Position numbers and translations under genes: made by a program. From Lachnospiraceae bacterium AF51-6-b8A (GTDB lineage Bacteria; Bacillota; Clostridia; Lachnospirales; Lachnospiraceae), in NCBI GenBank assembly GCA_027682585.1, contig JAQCZH010000002.1, positions 625,862-689,861 of the forward strand: DNA of 64,000 nucleotides. Reading direction: 5' to 3'. The notes under the pieces are model-generated. The model was not told the origin of the DNA. It did no database searches and saw nothing but the letters and a program-made list of their open reading frames with translations. Below, in pieces: positions 43,448-53,070 of the stretch (position 1 is the first letter of the stretch; each line of letters starts with the position of its first letter).

Positions 43448-44218
43448 CTAGATATCCTTCCTCTCAATTACTTCCCTGGCCAGATTCCGATATGACTCTG
43501 CTCCAGAAGAACGGCTGTCATAGAGATGAATTGGCAGGCCGTGCGAAGGCGCCTCCGCCAGACGAATATTTCTGGGAATAATCGTATTATAAATTTTTGT
43601 ATTGAGATTCTCGCGGACAGATGCTACAACATCTGCTGACAGATTCGTTCTGGCATCATACATGGTGAACACCACGCCATCCATAGTCAGATCCGGATTC
43701 AGGCGTTCCTGCACCAATTCAATCGTATGGATCAGCTGACTCATTCCCTCCAGGGCATAATACTCACACTGAATGGGAACGAGTACGCTGTCTGCTGTTG
43801 TCATAGCATTAACCGTCAATATATTGAGGGACGGCGGACAATCGATCAAGATATAGTCATAATCATCTCGAATATAATCAACTGCATTTCTAAGAATATA
43901 TTCCTTCTCATCAAGTTCCAGCAATTCAACTTCAGCTCCTGCCAGATTCACATTGGAAGGAAGCACCGTAAGATTCTCCGCGCCATCCACTGCCCGCATT
44001 GCCTGGCGGATCCCACACTCATCAACCAGCAATTCATAAATTGTATTTTCCAAATGATCCTTGTCAATTCCCAGTCCGCTCGTCGCATTTCCCTGTGGAT
44101 CGCAATCAATCAGAAGGACCTTCTTCCCCGCTTCTGCCAGGCATGCTGCTAAATTAATCGAAGTTGTCGTTTTCCCCACGCCACCCTTTTGGTTGGCAAT
44201 TGCAATGACTCTTCCCAT
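43448..44218 (-). CDS. parA: chromosome-partitioning ATPase ParA (Soj)
   Basis: 256-residue deviant Walker ATPase. MGRVIAIANQKGGVGKTTTS start, Walker A' KGGVGKTT, DCDPQGNATSGLG and the YILIDCPPSLNILT Walker B. It binds DNA with ATP and, stimulated by ParB, segregates origins and regulates DnaA. The ATG at 44218 has AAGGAG six bases upstream; the longer frame would translate through a parS site and is rejected. Confidence 0.96.
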   Translation of the reverse strand: MGRVIAIANQKGGVGKTTTSINLAACLAEAGKKVLLIDCDPQGNATSGLGIDKDHLENTIYELLVDECGIRQAMRAVDGAENLTVLPSNVNLAGAEVELLELDEKEYILRNAVDYIRDDYDYILIDCPPSLNILTVNAMTTADSVLVPIQCEYYALEGMSQLIHTIELVQERLNPDLTMDGVVFTMYDARTNLSADVVASVRENLNTKIYNTIIPRNIRLAEAPSHGLPIHLYDSRSSGAESYRNLAREVIERKDI

Positions 44219-44237
44219 ATTTCTCCTTTTCCCTATA

Positions 44238-44253
44238 TGTTTCACGTGAAACA
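44238..44253. promoter_or_regulatory. parS site 1
   Basis: TGTTTCACGTGAAACA, a perfect 16-bp palindrome matching the Bacillus parS consensus, 19 bp before the parA start codon. Confidence 0.95.
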
Positions 44254-44341
44254 TACACATATTTTACAGCGAAGTTCTTCTCAACGAAAGTACAATATAA
44301 CAAGTGCATCCTACTAAATATAGAATTTTTAAAACCAATAA

Positions 44342-44357
44342 TGTTTCACGTGAAACA
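44342..44357. promoter_or_regulatory. parS site 2
   Basis: Second identical TGTTTCACGTGAAACA, 104 bp from site 1. Confidence 0.95.
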
Positions 44358-44588
44358 CAGAATTTAATTCCTTGGAATCATCATAATGATTCATCCCTAC
44401 ACACCAAAAGATAATCTGATTCAGCCTTGGGGATGGACGATTATTTCTACGATTATAATTTCAGAAGTTCTTACCACATATTGAAACAATATATACGCGA
44501 CATGACCCTGTATTTTTTTATTCTAATTCTCTATAAATACCGCCAACGAATAAATATCGCATGTGCTTATTTCCACATATCAAGATTA

Positions 44589-44604
44589 TGTTTCACGTGA
44601 AACA
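44589..44604. promoter_or_regulatory. parS site 3
   Basis: Third identical TGTTTCACGTGAAACA, 8 bp past the rsmG stop codon. The AT-rich gap between sites 2 and 3 shows no gene. Confidence 0.95.
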
Positions 44605-44611
44605 TATAAAA

Positions 44612-45352
44612 TCATTTGTTCTCTTTTCTGTCTCCTTTAAGCGGATCTTTTGACGGTGTGCCTGCCTTTCGCGGATAAATCTTCGGTGTTCTTCCTGTTT
44701 TACGGATCATGACTAAGGACCTGGAAAAATCAGAGTTGGGGAGCATAAACTGTTCTACATGTACAATTTTTCCTCCCAGCAGTTGAATTCCAAACTTTCC
44801 CTCACGGAGTTCCCTCTCTATCTGCCCTGACTTATAGGCGATGAAGTTCCCGCCTTCTTTCACAAAGGGAAGACAATATTCAGAGAGCGTCGAAATATTT
44901 GCCACTGCGCGAGAGACAACATGATTGTAAGACTCCCGATACTTCTTTTGCCTGCCCATTTCTTCGGCACGCCCATGAATTGCTTCAATACCCCTAAGTC
45001 CTAATCGATCAATGACCTCCTGTAGAAAATGAATTCTCTTATTCAGGGAATCCAGAAGTGTTATCTGCAGATCAGGATAGACGATTTTTAGCGGGATTCC
45101 CGGAAATCCTGCTCCGGTTCCCAGATCAAGCATTTTTCCCTCTAAACTCGAACATATGTTTGATATGGAAAGGGAATCCAGAAAGTGCTTACTGACAACT
45201 TCTGAATAATCTGTGATTGCTGTCAGGTTCATCACCTTATTTTTCTCAATCAACATATCGTAATAGGTCAGAAAGGCCTCATATTGCCGGTTATCCAACT
45301 GATATCCCAGACAATTCAGTCCCTCCTTAAATTTGCGAATATCATACTTCAT
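44612..45352 (-). CDS. rsmG: 16S rRNA (guanine(527)-N7)-methyltransferase
   Basis: 246 residues. NRQYEAFLTYYDMLIEKNKVMNLTAI at the N-terminus, SAM motif MLDLGTGAGFPGIPL and the SRAVANISTLSEYCLPFVKEGG segment identify RsmG (GidB). The C-terminal PRKAGTPSKDPL is conserved in Firmicutes. It sits between mnmG and the parS/parAB region in the standard order. Confidence 0.96.
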   Translation of the reverse strand: MKYDIRKFKEGLNCLGYQLDNRQYEAFLTYYDMLIEKNKVMNLTAITDYSEVVSKHFLDSLSISNICSSLEGKMLDLGTGAGFPGIPLKIVYPDLQITLLDSLNKRIHFLQEVIDRLGLRGIEAIHGRAEEMGRQKKYRESYNHVVSRAVANISTLSEYCLPFVKEGGNFIAYKSGQIERELREGKFGIQLLGGKIVHVEQFMLPNSDFSRSLVMIRKTGRTPKIYPRKAGTPSKDPLKGDRKENK

Positions 45353-45532
45353 ATCATGCCCTGTTCTTCTGAAATTTTCCTGAAATGATCCGTTTTCCTG
45401 TCCTCATATCAATTCTGATGTCATATGATATCGCATTCTGCGGATACAAATATGACACCTATAATTTCACTCCACGCATACGAATCTGATCCTGCATTAT
45501 TTTCAGCCGCGGAAAAAGCTAAACTAACTGCC

Positions 45533-47425
45533 TCAGCGCTCAAGATATTTTCCCTGTTTGATATAGACCATCAGCACAGAAATATCTGCAGGCGAGACGC
45601 CTGATATGCGGGAAGCCTGTCCTATGTTTTTAGGACGAATCTTAGATAGCTTCTGTCTGGCTTCAATGCGAAGGTTATCGACCTTCGCGTAATCGAGTTC
45701 CTCTGGAATAACTTTCTCCTCCAATTTTTTAAAATGTTCCACCTGCTTGATTTGACGATCAATATAGCCCTGATACTTAATCCCAATATTGATCTGTTGG
45801 CAGACATCCTCTGCAAGCGATGGCCGGCCCGGATCCAGAACTACCAGCTTCTGATAGGATAGTTCCGGCCTGCGAATCAGTTCCTCCAGAGAAACAGATC
45901 CATCCTCCGGAATAGGAGAGGAGTTCTGTGATTGCAGAATATCATTGTTCTGTCGGCTTCCTCCCAGACGTATACCCTTGATTCGCTCCCGTTCCCTCTC
46001 AATTGCCAGCCTCTTGATCTGAACCTTTCGATAACGATCTTCAGAAATTAGTCCGACCTGATAGCCAAGCGGCGTCAATCGAAGATCCGCATTGTCCTGA
46101 CGAAGCAGAAGACGATATTCCGCTCTGGATGTCATCATACGATAGGGTTCGAAGGACTCCTTAGTCACCAGATCGTCAATCAAAACTCCAATATAGGAGG
46201 AAGACCGGTCCAGGATCAGCGGTTTTCTTTCCTGAACTTTCATTGCCGCATTAATCCCGGCAATCAGTCCCTGCGCAGCCGCCTCCTCATAACCAGAAGA
46301 ACCATTAAACTGTCCGCCTGCAAATAGACCCGGGACTTCCTTAAATTCCAAAGAAACATCCAGTTGATTGGCATCGATACAGTCGTATTCGATAGCATAG
46401 GCATTTCTTGTTATCTTCGCGTGCTCCAGACCTGGAACTGTATGATAGAAGTCGTACTGTACATCTTCCGGCATGGAAGAGGAAGCTCCGGAGATATACA
46501 TCTCATTGGTATCCAACCCCTCAGGTTCTACAAAAAGCTGATGACGGGATTTGTCCGGAAATTTAACCACCTTATCCTCAATAGAGGGACAGTAGCGGGG
46601 ACCTGTTCCCTCAATTACACCGGCATAAATGGGTGATCGATCAATATTTTCCCGCAGAATGCGGTGTCCCCTCTCATTGGTGTAGGTTAGATAGCAGGTA
46701 ACCTGTTCCTTCTGTACACTGGCCGGATCCGTCGTGAAAGAGAAAGGTACGACCGGACTGTCTCCATATTGAGGCTGCATTCGACTGAAATCAATGGAAG
46801 ATCGATCTATACGGGCCGGTGTTCCTGTCTTAAAACGCCGCAGAGCGATCCCAAGCTGCTCCAAAGAAGCAGTCAGATGATTAGCAGAACGGAGTCCATT
46901 GGGACCGGTATACTCAATCACATCGCCATAGAAACAGCGAGCCCTGAGATAAGTCCCGGTCGCAAGAATTACCGCCTTTCCCCAATAGCTTGCACCGGAG
47001 AAAGTTCTGCATCCTGCAGCACTTCCATTCTTCGTCAGAATCTCAGTGATCTCAGCCTGTCGCAGAGTCAAATGCTCTTCAGCCTGCAAGGTCTTTCGCA
47101 TTTCAACGGAATAACGATATTTGTCAGCCTGACAGCGCAGAGAGTGAACAGCAGGTCCCTTGGAAGCATTGAGCATCTTGGATTGAAGGAAAGTCTTATC
47201 TATATTGATTCCCATCTGACCTCCCAGAGCATCAATCTCACGAACCAAATGTCCCTTGGAAGAGCCTCCAATATGCGGATTGCAGGGCATCATGGCCACA
47301 GAGTCCATGCTGACTGTGAAAATGATGGTCTCTAATCCCAGTCTGGCACAGGCCAAAGCGGCCTCACAGCCAGCATGACCTGCACCGACCACTATGACAT
47401 CATAATTTTCTGAAACATGATTCAT
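45533..47425 (-). CDS. mnmG: tRNA uridine-5-carboxymethylaminomethyl modification enzyme MnmG
   Basis: About 630-residue FAD protein that with MnmE installs cmnm5 at wobble U34. FAD motif [21 protein letters not shown], the [20 protein letters not shown] segment, [11 protein letters not shown] and the C-terminal helical domain ending [17 protein letters not shown] are standard. I prefer the ATG at 47425 (GAAGGA upstream) over the one 21 bases earlier. Confidence 0.96.
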   Translation of the reverse strand: MNHVSENYDVIVVGAGHAGCEAALACARLGLETIIFTVSMDSVAMMPCNPHIGGSSKGHLVREIDALGGQMGINIDKTFLQSKMLNASKGPAVHSLRCQADKYRYSVEMRKTLQAEEHLTLRQAEITEILTKNGSAAGCRTFSGASYWGKAVILATGTYLRARCFYGDVIEYTGPNGLRSANHLTASLEQLGIALRRFKTGTPARIDRSSIDFSRMQPQYGDSPVVPFSFTTDPASVQKEQVTCYLTYTNERGHRILRENIDRSPIYAGVIEGTGPRYCPSIEDKVVKFPDKSRHQLFVEPEGLDTNEMYISGASSSMPEDVQYDFYHTVPGLEHAKITRNAYAIEYDCIDANQLDVSLEFKEVPGLFAGGQFNGSSGYEEAAAQGLIAGINAAMKVQERKPLILDRSSSYIGVLIDDLVTKESFEPYRMMTSRAEYRLLLRQDNADLRLTPLGYQVGLISEDRYRKVQIKRLAIERERERIKGIRLGGSRQNNDILQSQNSSPIPEDGSVSLEELIRRPELSYQKLVVLDPGRPSLAEDVCQQINIGIKYQGYIDRQIKQVEHFKKLEEKVIPEELDYAKVDNLRIEARQKLSKIRPKNIGQASRISGVSPADISVLMVYIKQGKYLER

Positions 47426-47685
47426 GCGAATTTCCTTCTCGCTCATTTCTCATAATACAGGGGAAAGATTTTTTAAAATTACAATTTCTTCCATGCAAAC
47501 CAAAAATCCCTGTCCTGTTCTCAACCACCTAGGGACAGATTTCAAAGACAGATATCGCTTACGCCCTCCATTCATAGGAATACCATCTGCCCTTTCCCGT
47601 TATTTCTGTCCTCCCGATAATTGAATCCTGCTGACTTCTGAATTTCTGCCAGCAGAAATTTATACTGACAGATTAAGCAGCAATG

Positions 47686-49227
47686 CTATTTCCCCATACA
47701 AAATTTAGAAAATATTTCATCTGCCAGGTCATCCTCCAGGGTCTCCCCCGTAATCAGTCCCAGCTGCTCATAACAACTCATCAAATCCACAGTGAGAAAG
47801 TCTTCTGGTATATGCTTATTCATTCCCTCAAGTACCAAATCCAAAGCCTTCTTCGCCTCTTCCAGAGCATACTTATGGCGGGCATTTGTAATGAAAATCT
47901 GTTGATTTTCCTGAATCTGACCCCTGAAAAACATTTTTTCAATAACAGAAGCCAGAAGACCCAGCCCCTCTTCCCTGCGAACCGAGACCGACAGAATTCG
48001 CTCGGAATTCATCTGTGGCAGAGTCTGCTGAATCTGTTCTGCCGACAGAACAGAAGTCAGATCCATCTTATTGAGCAAAATGATACTGTGTTCCAGATAG
48101 CCACAAGAAGAGAGCTGCTTCAGCATTTTCCGATCCTCATCATCCAGGGGCCGAGAAGCGTCCATCACGAAGATAATCAAATCTGCCTGCTCCATGGATT
48201 TTCTGGCTCTCTCTACACCAATCTGCTCAATTCGATCTTCCGACTCGCGAATCCCCGCCGTATCAATCAGCTGCAGTGTCACATGACCCAGACGAACCCT
48301 CTCCTCCAGTGTATCTCTCGTTGTTCCCGGAATATCCGTGACAATAGCCCGTTCCCTGCCGGCAAGAGCGTTGAGCAGAGAGGATTTCCCCGCATTTGGC
48401 CTTCCGACAATCGCCGTCAGAATCCCGTCTCTGAGATAGGATCCCTCCTTGCTGGAATCCAGAAGTCTTCGCAAATCAGCAGCTATATTCTCAATGCTCC
48501 TCTTCAGATGATCGCTGTGTCCATCCAGGTCATAGTGTTCCGGGTCGTCCAGAGCGGACTCAATAAAGGCAATCTCATAGAGAAGTTTTTCTCTCATTTC
48601 CTTAATGCAGCGGGAGAGAACGCCAGACAGCTGTTCCAGAGAATTGCGAACCGCAAGTTCACTTTGCGCGTGGATTAAATCCATGACCGATTCCGCCTGT
48701 GCCATATCAATGCGGCCATTGAGAAATGCCCGCTTGGTAAATTCCCCGGGCTCTGCCGGTCTGGCACCGCAGGAGAAGAGAAGCTGCAGAATCTCCTGAA
48801 GAATCAGTATCCCTCCATGACAGTTGATCTCCACCACATCTTCTCTGGTATAGGTTCGGGGAGCGCGAAAAATTGAGACAAGGACTTCATCAACAGGGCG
48901 ATCGCCTTCCTCATCTTTTATCCTTTCCCCCTCATTTTTTCCCTCTGCATTTAAATTCTTCTCCGCTAAAAATTCTCTGTCAGAGCCTTTTAATTGTCCT
49001 ATTTCCTTCGAATAAATCTCACTAATGGATCCTTGACCTGGCTGATATGCAGGCGCAACAATATGGCCATAAGAGACGGTATGACTTTCCATTTCTGTCA
49101 GTGCCCTCTTCCCTCGAAAGACAGAATCCACGATGGAAATCGCGTCCGGGCCGGAAATTCTTATAATGCCGATCCCGGCATTGGACATTGCTGTCGCAAT
49201 CGCAGCGATTGTGTCCGTCTGAAACAT
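47686..49227 (-). CDS. mnmE: tRNA modification GTPase MnmE, with an N-domain insertion
   Basis: 513-residue partner of MnmG. N-terminal folate-binding domain ([35 protein letters not shown]), a helical domain interrupted by a G domain with [30 protein letters not shown] and LNKMD, and the C-terminal catalytic-Cys motif KFCMGK. Between YGHIV (residues 53-57) and PVDEV (111-115) there are about 45 extra charged residues ([14 protein letters not shown]) where most homologues have about eight. An odd palindrome and a strong hairpin lie upstream. Confidence 0.95.
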   Translation of the reverse strand: MFQTDTIAAIATAMSNAGIGIIRISGPDAISIVDSVFRGKRALTEMESHTVSYGHIVAPAYQPGQGSISEIYSKEIGQLKGSDREFLAEKNLNAEGKNEGERIKDEEGDRPVDEVLVSIFRAPRTYTREDVVEINCHGGILILQEILQLLFSCGARPAEPGEFTKRAFLNGRIDMAQAESVMDLIHAQSELAVRNSLEQLSGVLSRCIKEMREKLLYEIAFIESALDDPEHYDLDGHSDHLKRSIENIAADLRRLLDSSKEGSYLRDGILTAIVGRPNAGKSSLLNALAGRERAIVTDIPGTTRDTLEERVRLGHVTLQLIDTAGIRESEDRIEQIGVERARKSMEQADLIIFVMDASRPLDDEDRKMLKQLSSCGYLEHSIILLNKMDLTSVLSAEQIQQTLPQMNSERILSVSVRREEGLGLLASVIEKMFFRGQIQENQQIFITNARHKYALEEAKKALDLVLEGMNKHIPEDFLTVDLMSCYEQLGLITGETLEDDLADEIFSKFCMGK

Positions 49228-49264
49228 ACACTCTCCTTATGTAATCCATGATCATTCTTTTGAT

Positions 49265-49281
49265 ATACGGATCATCCGTAT
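49265..49281. promoter_or_regulatory. palindrome at the predicted mnmE transcription start
   Basis: ATACGGAT-C-ATCCGTAT is a perfect inverted repeat. On the minus strand it begins just after a TATAAT -10-like box (49288-49283), 38 bp before mnmE. It may be an operator or a 5' hairpin. Confidence 0.4.
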
Positions 49282-49294
49282 CATTATAGCATGA

Positions 49295-49346
49295 AAAAGG
49301 TACCGGTCTCCATGACAGCGCTCTGCCATGGAGACCGGTACCTTTT
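49295..49346 (-). terminator. long perfect hairpin after jag, terminator
   Basis: AAAAGGTACCGGTCTCCATG (49295-49314) pairs with its exact complement at 49327-49346, a 20-bp perfect stem with a 12-base loop. It should end the rpmH-rnpA-yidD-yidC-jag transcripts. Confidence 0.8.
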
Positions 49347-49490
49347 CTTTCACTCCATCAAATTGCGATCTCTACGCTTTTTCAAAACATCATTATCATA
49401 CACTGCAATCGAATTCGGTATCACTCCTATCTTCGATATACGATTTCTTCAAGCTTCTATGAAAGGATTCCATCCCGGGAAAAGACAGAA

Positions 49491-50342
49491 TCAGTCCTTC
49501 GGACTGATGACCACATGACGATAGGGCTCCTCCCCTTCGCTGTGCGTATCTACTCCATGAACGCCCTGCAGAGCGGAGTGAATAATACGTCTCTCATAGG
49601 GATTCATCGCCTCAAGTTCCTCCGCTTTTCCTGACCGCTTTACACGAAATGCCACATTTCTGGCCAGATTTTCAAGTGTTGCCATACGGCGGGCCCGATA
49701 GTCCTCCGTATCAATCTTCACTCTGGTATAAACAGAAGACTTACGGTTTAATGCCAGATTGGTCAGATACTGGAGCGAATCCAATGTCTGTCCTCTTTTT
49801 CCAATGATAACTCCCATCTCCGGACCGGACAGATCGACATCAAGCGTATTCTCGCTGGCATCAAAATGATAATCTGCCTTGACATCCATCTTCATTGCCG
49901 CAAAAAGATCCGCCAGAAATGCAGACACAATTGCCTGGGTTTCCTGAGGATCTGCTGCCTTTCTGACATGATCCAGCTTTTCTTCTTTACCTGTATGAGA
50001 AACCGGCTTGGCAGTTTTCTTATCATCTCCCTTATCTGCAGTCTTCCTATCAGCAGATTCTCCAGTCTGAGAGAAAGCGGGAGTTCCTGTATCCAAATCA
50101 TCTTTCTCCTTGAGAATTGAAAACTCCGCCCTGGCCTCTTCTGTGACTTCTCTGCTCACCTGATCCTGTTCCTGATCTACTTTAGCCCGAATGACAGCAT
50201 TCTTACTTCCCAGACCAAAGAGTCCCGCAGATCCCTTCTCTACAACAGTATAAGAAATCTTTTCACTGGTCACACCCAATTTCACAGATGCCGCAGTCAG
50301 CGCATCACTAATGGTCTTGCCGGTAAATGTCATATAATCCAT
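49491..50342 (-). CDS. jag: SpoIIIJ-associated RNA-binding protein Jag (KhpB)
   Basis: 283 residues: N-terminal Jag_N domain (TGKTISDALTAASVKLGVTSEK), a charged linker (about 75-130, KADKGDDKKTAKPVSHTGKEE), a KH domain with VIIGKRGQTLDSLQYLTNLAL and an R3H domain ending in RRIIHSALQGVHGV. It binds RNA and, with KhpA, influences cell elongation in Firmicutes. It follows yidC by 12 bp. Confidence 0.94.
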   Translation of the reverse strand: MDYMTFTGKTISDALTAASVKLGVTSEKISYTVVEKGSAGLFGLGSKNAVIRAKVDQEQDQVSREVTEEARAEFSILKEKDDLDTGTPAFSQTGESADRKTADKGDDKKTAKPVSHTGKEEKLDHVRKAADPQETQAIVSAFLADLFAAMKMDVKADYHFDASENTLDVDLSGPEMGVIIGKRGQTLDSLQYLTNLALNRKSSVYTRVKIDTEDYRARRMATLENLARNVAFRVKRSGKAEELEAMNPYERRIIHSALQGVHGVDTHSEGEEPYRHVVISPKD

Positions 50343-50354
50343 AAGGCGCCTCCA

Positions 50355-51641
50355 TTACCTGGACTCTTCGTCCTTCTGATTGTTATTAAATTTCTGAACA
50401 CGATTTGCCTTGGCCGCAAGGGAATTCTTGCCGGCTTTCGCTCGATTCTCCGCTGCCTGATTCAAAGCACTCTGTTTCTCAGAAGAAATGCCTGCTTTCG
50501 AAGAGAGGCTTCTCTTTGCATTGGTTGTGGCAGCACTTCGGATCTGCTCTCGACGTGCTCCTCGCTTGGCTGCCTTTGCCTGGGCCTTCTCTCTGTTCTT
50601 GTCAACGATCTGCTGCAGATCCATCTTTTCAAAATGTTTATTGAGGAAATACTGTTGAATGACACGGACAACAGAACCAATGATCCAGTAGAGAACAAAA
50701 CCAACCGGAAGAGTGAATCCAATCACCAGAGATACCAGAGGCATCATGGTATTCATCATCTTCATCTGCTGTTCCATCTGATCGCTGCCCGCGCCTGTGG
50801 CAGTAGGCATCAATTTCATAGAAAGGAACTGGAAGAAATAGGAGGCAATGGGAATCAGAAGCGCCACTATCACCAGAGCCCAGTTCTTCTGATCAGCAAA
50901 AAAACCCTGCTTAATCAGATTCCAGGGGGTCTCTGAAATGTTCAGATTCAAGAAATAGTTGACCTGCATCATCGCACTATGCGTAGAGTCAATGGCAGAA
51001 GTCAAAGTCGGAAAGGAAGTATGCAGAGCAGACCAGCCGGAATCTCCCAGCTTGTAAAGAACATCAATGATGTAATTATTCATTGCCGCTGGATCTGTCG
51101 TCTGAAAGTTGACCTGAACCGTATTGATCTTGGCATTCTTAAAAATGGTCTGCATGGTATCCGCATACCCATCCACACCCATAATCTGGCCCGCCAGACC
51201 AGAGAAGACTCCCTTGACATCATCAATATAGGCAGGAATGTTGTAGATCACCCGATAGAGTCCAAAGAGAATGGGGAGCTGAATAATCATCTGCAGACAG
51301 GAACCCATGGGACTAATGCCATACTTATCATAGAGGGCCTGCTGTTCCTCCTGCTGAGCCATCATACTGGCCTGATCTCTTTTTCCCTTGTATTTCTTCT
51401 GAATTGCCTTTGTCTCAGGCGCGATTTTCTGCTGTAATATGGAGAACTTCTGCTGACGTACGGTCAGAGGCAGAAGTGCCATATATATAATAATTGTAAA
51501 AACGACAATCGTCACCCAGATGTCCTTGATTCCAAAGACATTGCTCAAGCCAATATAGACCCCGTTCATGATCCATCCCAACACTCTGGCGATTGGTCCA
51601 AGAATCTGTCCCTGATAGGCAGTCAAATACATTGAAGTCAT
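50355..51641 (-). CDS. yidC: membrane protein insertase YidC (SpoIIIJ)
   Basis: 428 residues. Five-helix YidC core of the Gram-positive type, with IWVTIVVFTIIIYMALLPLTVRQQK, the GISPMGSCLQMIIQLPILFGLYRVI segment, LVSLVIGFTLPVGFVLYWIIGSVV and FLNKHFEK. The C-terminal ~80 residues are basic (AKAAKRGARREQ) and may contact ribosomes. No lipobox is seen at the N-terminus. Long periplasmic-type loops between helices 2 and 3 carry about 120 unfamiliar residues. Confidence 0.95.
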   Translation of the reverse strand: MTSMYLTAYQGQILGPIARVLGWIMNGVYIGLSNVFGIKDIWVTIVVFTIIIYMALLPLTVRQQKFSILQQKIAPETKAIQKKYKGKRDQASMMAQQEEQQALYDKYGISPMGSCLQMIIQLPILFGLYRVIYNIPAYIDDVKGVFSGLAGQIMGVDGYADTMQTIFKNAKINTVQVNFQTTDPAAMNNYIIDVLYKLGDSGWSALHTSFPTLTSAIDSTHSAMMQVNYFLNLNISETPWNLIKQGFFADQKNWALVIVALLIPIASYFFQFLSMKLMPTATGAGSDQMEQQMKMMNTMMPLVSLVIGFTLPVGFVLYWIIGSVVRVIQQYFLNKHFEKMDLQQIVDKNREKAQAKAAKRGARREQIRSAATTNAKRSLSSKAGISSEKQSALNQAAENRAKAGKNSLAAKANRVQKFNNNQKDEESR

Positions 51642-51791
51642 AAACCCTCCAATTCAATGTTTCATTCTGTATGATCTGATGTTTTCTCATATCGCACTCA
51701 ACATGTGCGTTGCTTATCTATTCACTTCAGTCTTATTTCCCACATAATATGTAGATAAAAATCGCGTGATATACCTGCCATGAAGCCTTTC

Positions 51792-52067
51792 TTATTCTTC
51801 CCTCTTCTTATATGGAAAGGAAATCAGCTTATAACGCTGCCTGATTTCTGCCCTGTCCAGGGGCACCGGATCAATTCCTCCATGAGAGAAGGGATTACAT
51901 CGCAAAATGCGATAAGCTGTCAGAAGACCTCCGATCAAGGCCCCGTGCCGTGAAATTGCCTCATAACCATAAGCGGAACAAGTCGGACAATAAGGACACC
52001 TGTTTCTCTTCATCGGCGATATGTGCTTCTGATAAATTCGAATCAATCGCAGCAGAAGTCCTCTCAT
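51792..52067 (-). CDS. yidD: membrane protein insertion efficiency factor YidD
   Basis: 91 residues with the YidD pattern [30 protein letters not shown] and [18 protein letters not shown]. Its ATG overlaps the rnpA stop by four bases. Confidence 0.94.
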   Translation of the reverse strand: MRGLLLRLIRIYQKHISPMKRNRCPYCPTCSAYGYEAISRHGALIGGLLTAYRILRCNPFSHGGIDPVPLDRAEIRQRYKLISFPYKKREE

Positions 52068-52414
52068 ACTCGATCTTCCTCCAAAGTCAGCTTCTGAAGA
52101 CGTGCGATATGCAAAAGCGCGGATTCCATCTGATGAAAGTCGGCATCCCTCGCCTGCTTGCGCACGACGACTACCATGTCCCAGCCAATCTGAAACAGAT
52201 CTTCATGCAGTCGATAAGATTCTCTGATCAGTCTCGTCAAATGATGTCGGACCACACTGTTTCCGACTTTCTTGGAAACAGAGATGCCCAGTCGATTTCG
52301 ATCCAGTCCATTGAGGCGCACATACAGGACAAGAAGACGATTCGCCTTGGAATTGCGTTCCTGATAAACTTTTTGAAAATCGACATTCTTCTTTAGTGAT
52401 TCGCTAAAAATCAT
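52064..52414 (-). CDS. rnpA: ribonuclease P protein component
   Basis: 116 residues that bind RNase P RNA and help tRNA 5' maturation. It starts [19 protein letters not shown], and the RNR-type motif [19 protein letters not shown] is clear. The ATG at 52414 has GGGAGC upstream. It lies 70 bp after rpmH. Confidence 0.94.
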   Translation of the reverse strand: MIFSESLKKNVDFQKVYQERNSKANRLLVLYVRLNGLDRNRLGISVSKKVGNSVVRHHLTRLIRESYRLHEDLFQIGWDMVVVVRKQARDADFHQMESALLHIARLQKLTLEEDRV

Positions 52415-52484
52415 AAAAGCTCCCACAAAGTAGAAAAGACCACATAAAATGTGGTCCTGCATTCATACATATATTGATCTATGA

Positions 52485-52628
52485 TCAAGCTGAAAGCGAC
52501 TTTCTACCCTTGGCTCTTCTTGCTGCGAGGACCTTACGTCCGCCGGCAGTGCTCATTCTCTGACGAAAACCATGAACTTTCGCTCTCTGTCTGGTCTTCG
52601 GCTGGAATGTCATCTTACCCTTATGCAT
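52485..52628 (-). CDS. rpmH: 50S ribosomal protein L34
   Basis: 47 residues with the L34 sequence [20 protein letters not shown] and the basic end [16 protein letters not shown] is seven bases before the ATG at 52628, giving a four-residue extension (MHKG) relative to the usual MKMTFQP start. Confidence 0.95.
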   Translation of the reverse strand: MHKGKMTFQPKTRQRAKVHGFRQRMSTAGGRKVLAARRAKGRKSLSA

Positions 52629-52672
52629 TCAGACACCTCCTTACATTCAGAATATGACAAAACATCATTACA

Positions 52673-52701
52673 AATATAAGGGGCTTTCTTTTAAATGTCA
52701 A
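52673..52701 (-). promoter_or_regulatory. promoter of rpmH
   Basis: TTGACA (52701-52696) and TATATT (52678-52673) on the minus strand with 17 bp spacing, 45 bp before rpmH. Confidence 0.85.
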
Positions 52702-52704
52702 GAA

Positions 52705-52775
52705 AAAGCCTTGTGGATTTCCTGTGGATTCCTGTGGATCAATGAACAAAACAAAAAAATTCTGTGGATAAGATT
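52705..52775. other. oriC, DnaA-box cluster upstream of dnaA
   Basis: Direct repeats of the DnaA box on the plus strand: TGTGGATTT (52712-52720), TGTGGATTC (52723-52731), TGTGGATCA (52733-52741) and the perfect TGTGGATAA (52763-52771). The first three are spaced by one helical turn. The position between rpmH and dnaA is the conserved Firmicutes origin. Confidence 0.88.
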
Positions 52776-52878
52776 CCTGCTGTTTCTATTCTTTTTTCAT
52801 TCTTTCTAACAGGGCAAATAAGCCCATACAGCCCTTTTCCCATCTTTCTTCCATTTTTTATCCCCAAACGCCCTTTCA

Positions 52879-52907
52879 TTGAAAAACAGGCGGTTTTAGA
52901 GTAGAAT
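52879..52907 (+). promoter_or_regulatory. promoter of dnaA
   Basis: TTGAAA (52879-52884) and TAGAAT (52902-52907) with 17 bp spacing, about 165 bp before dnaA. DnaA boxes just upstream allow autorepression. Confidence 0.65.
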
Positions 52908-53070
52908 AGATAAGTAGTATGCCCTGAATCTATCAGAATATCAGGACTTTTGACAGCAATATTTCACAGAGCAGTTCAAAGAGGGCTGCTCTATAAGAAC
53001 TAAACCAGTTTCTTCCTATTATAATAGGTACATGTTCTCTGACTGAATCAAAGAAATGGAGTAGGGCCGA

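Noticed and set aside
44219..44260. Longer N-terminus for ParA (MCMFHVKH...)
   Set aside because: The extra residues are the translation of a parS site, and the good ribosome site belongs to the ATG at 44218.
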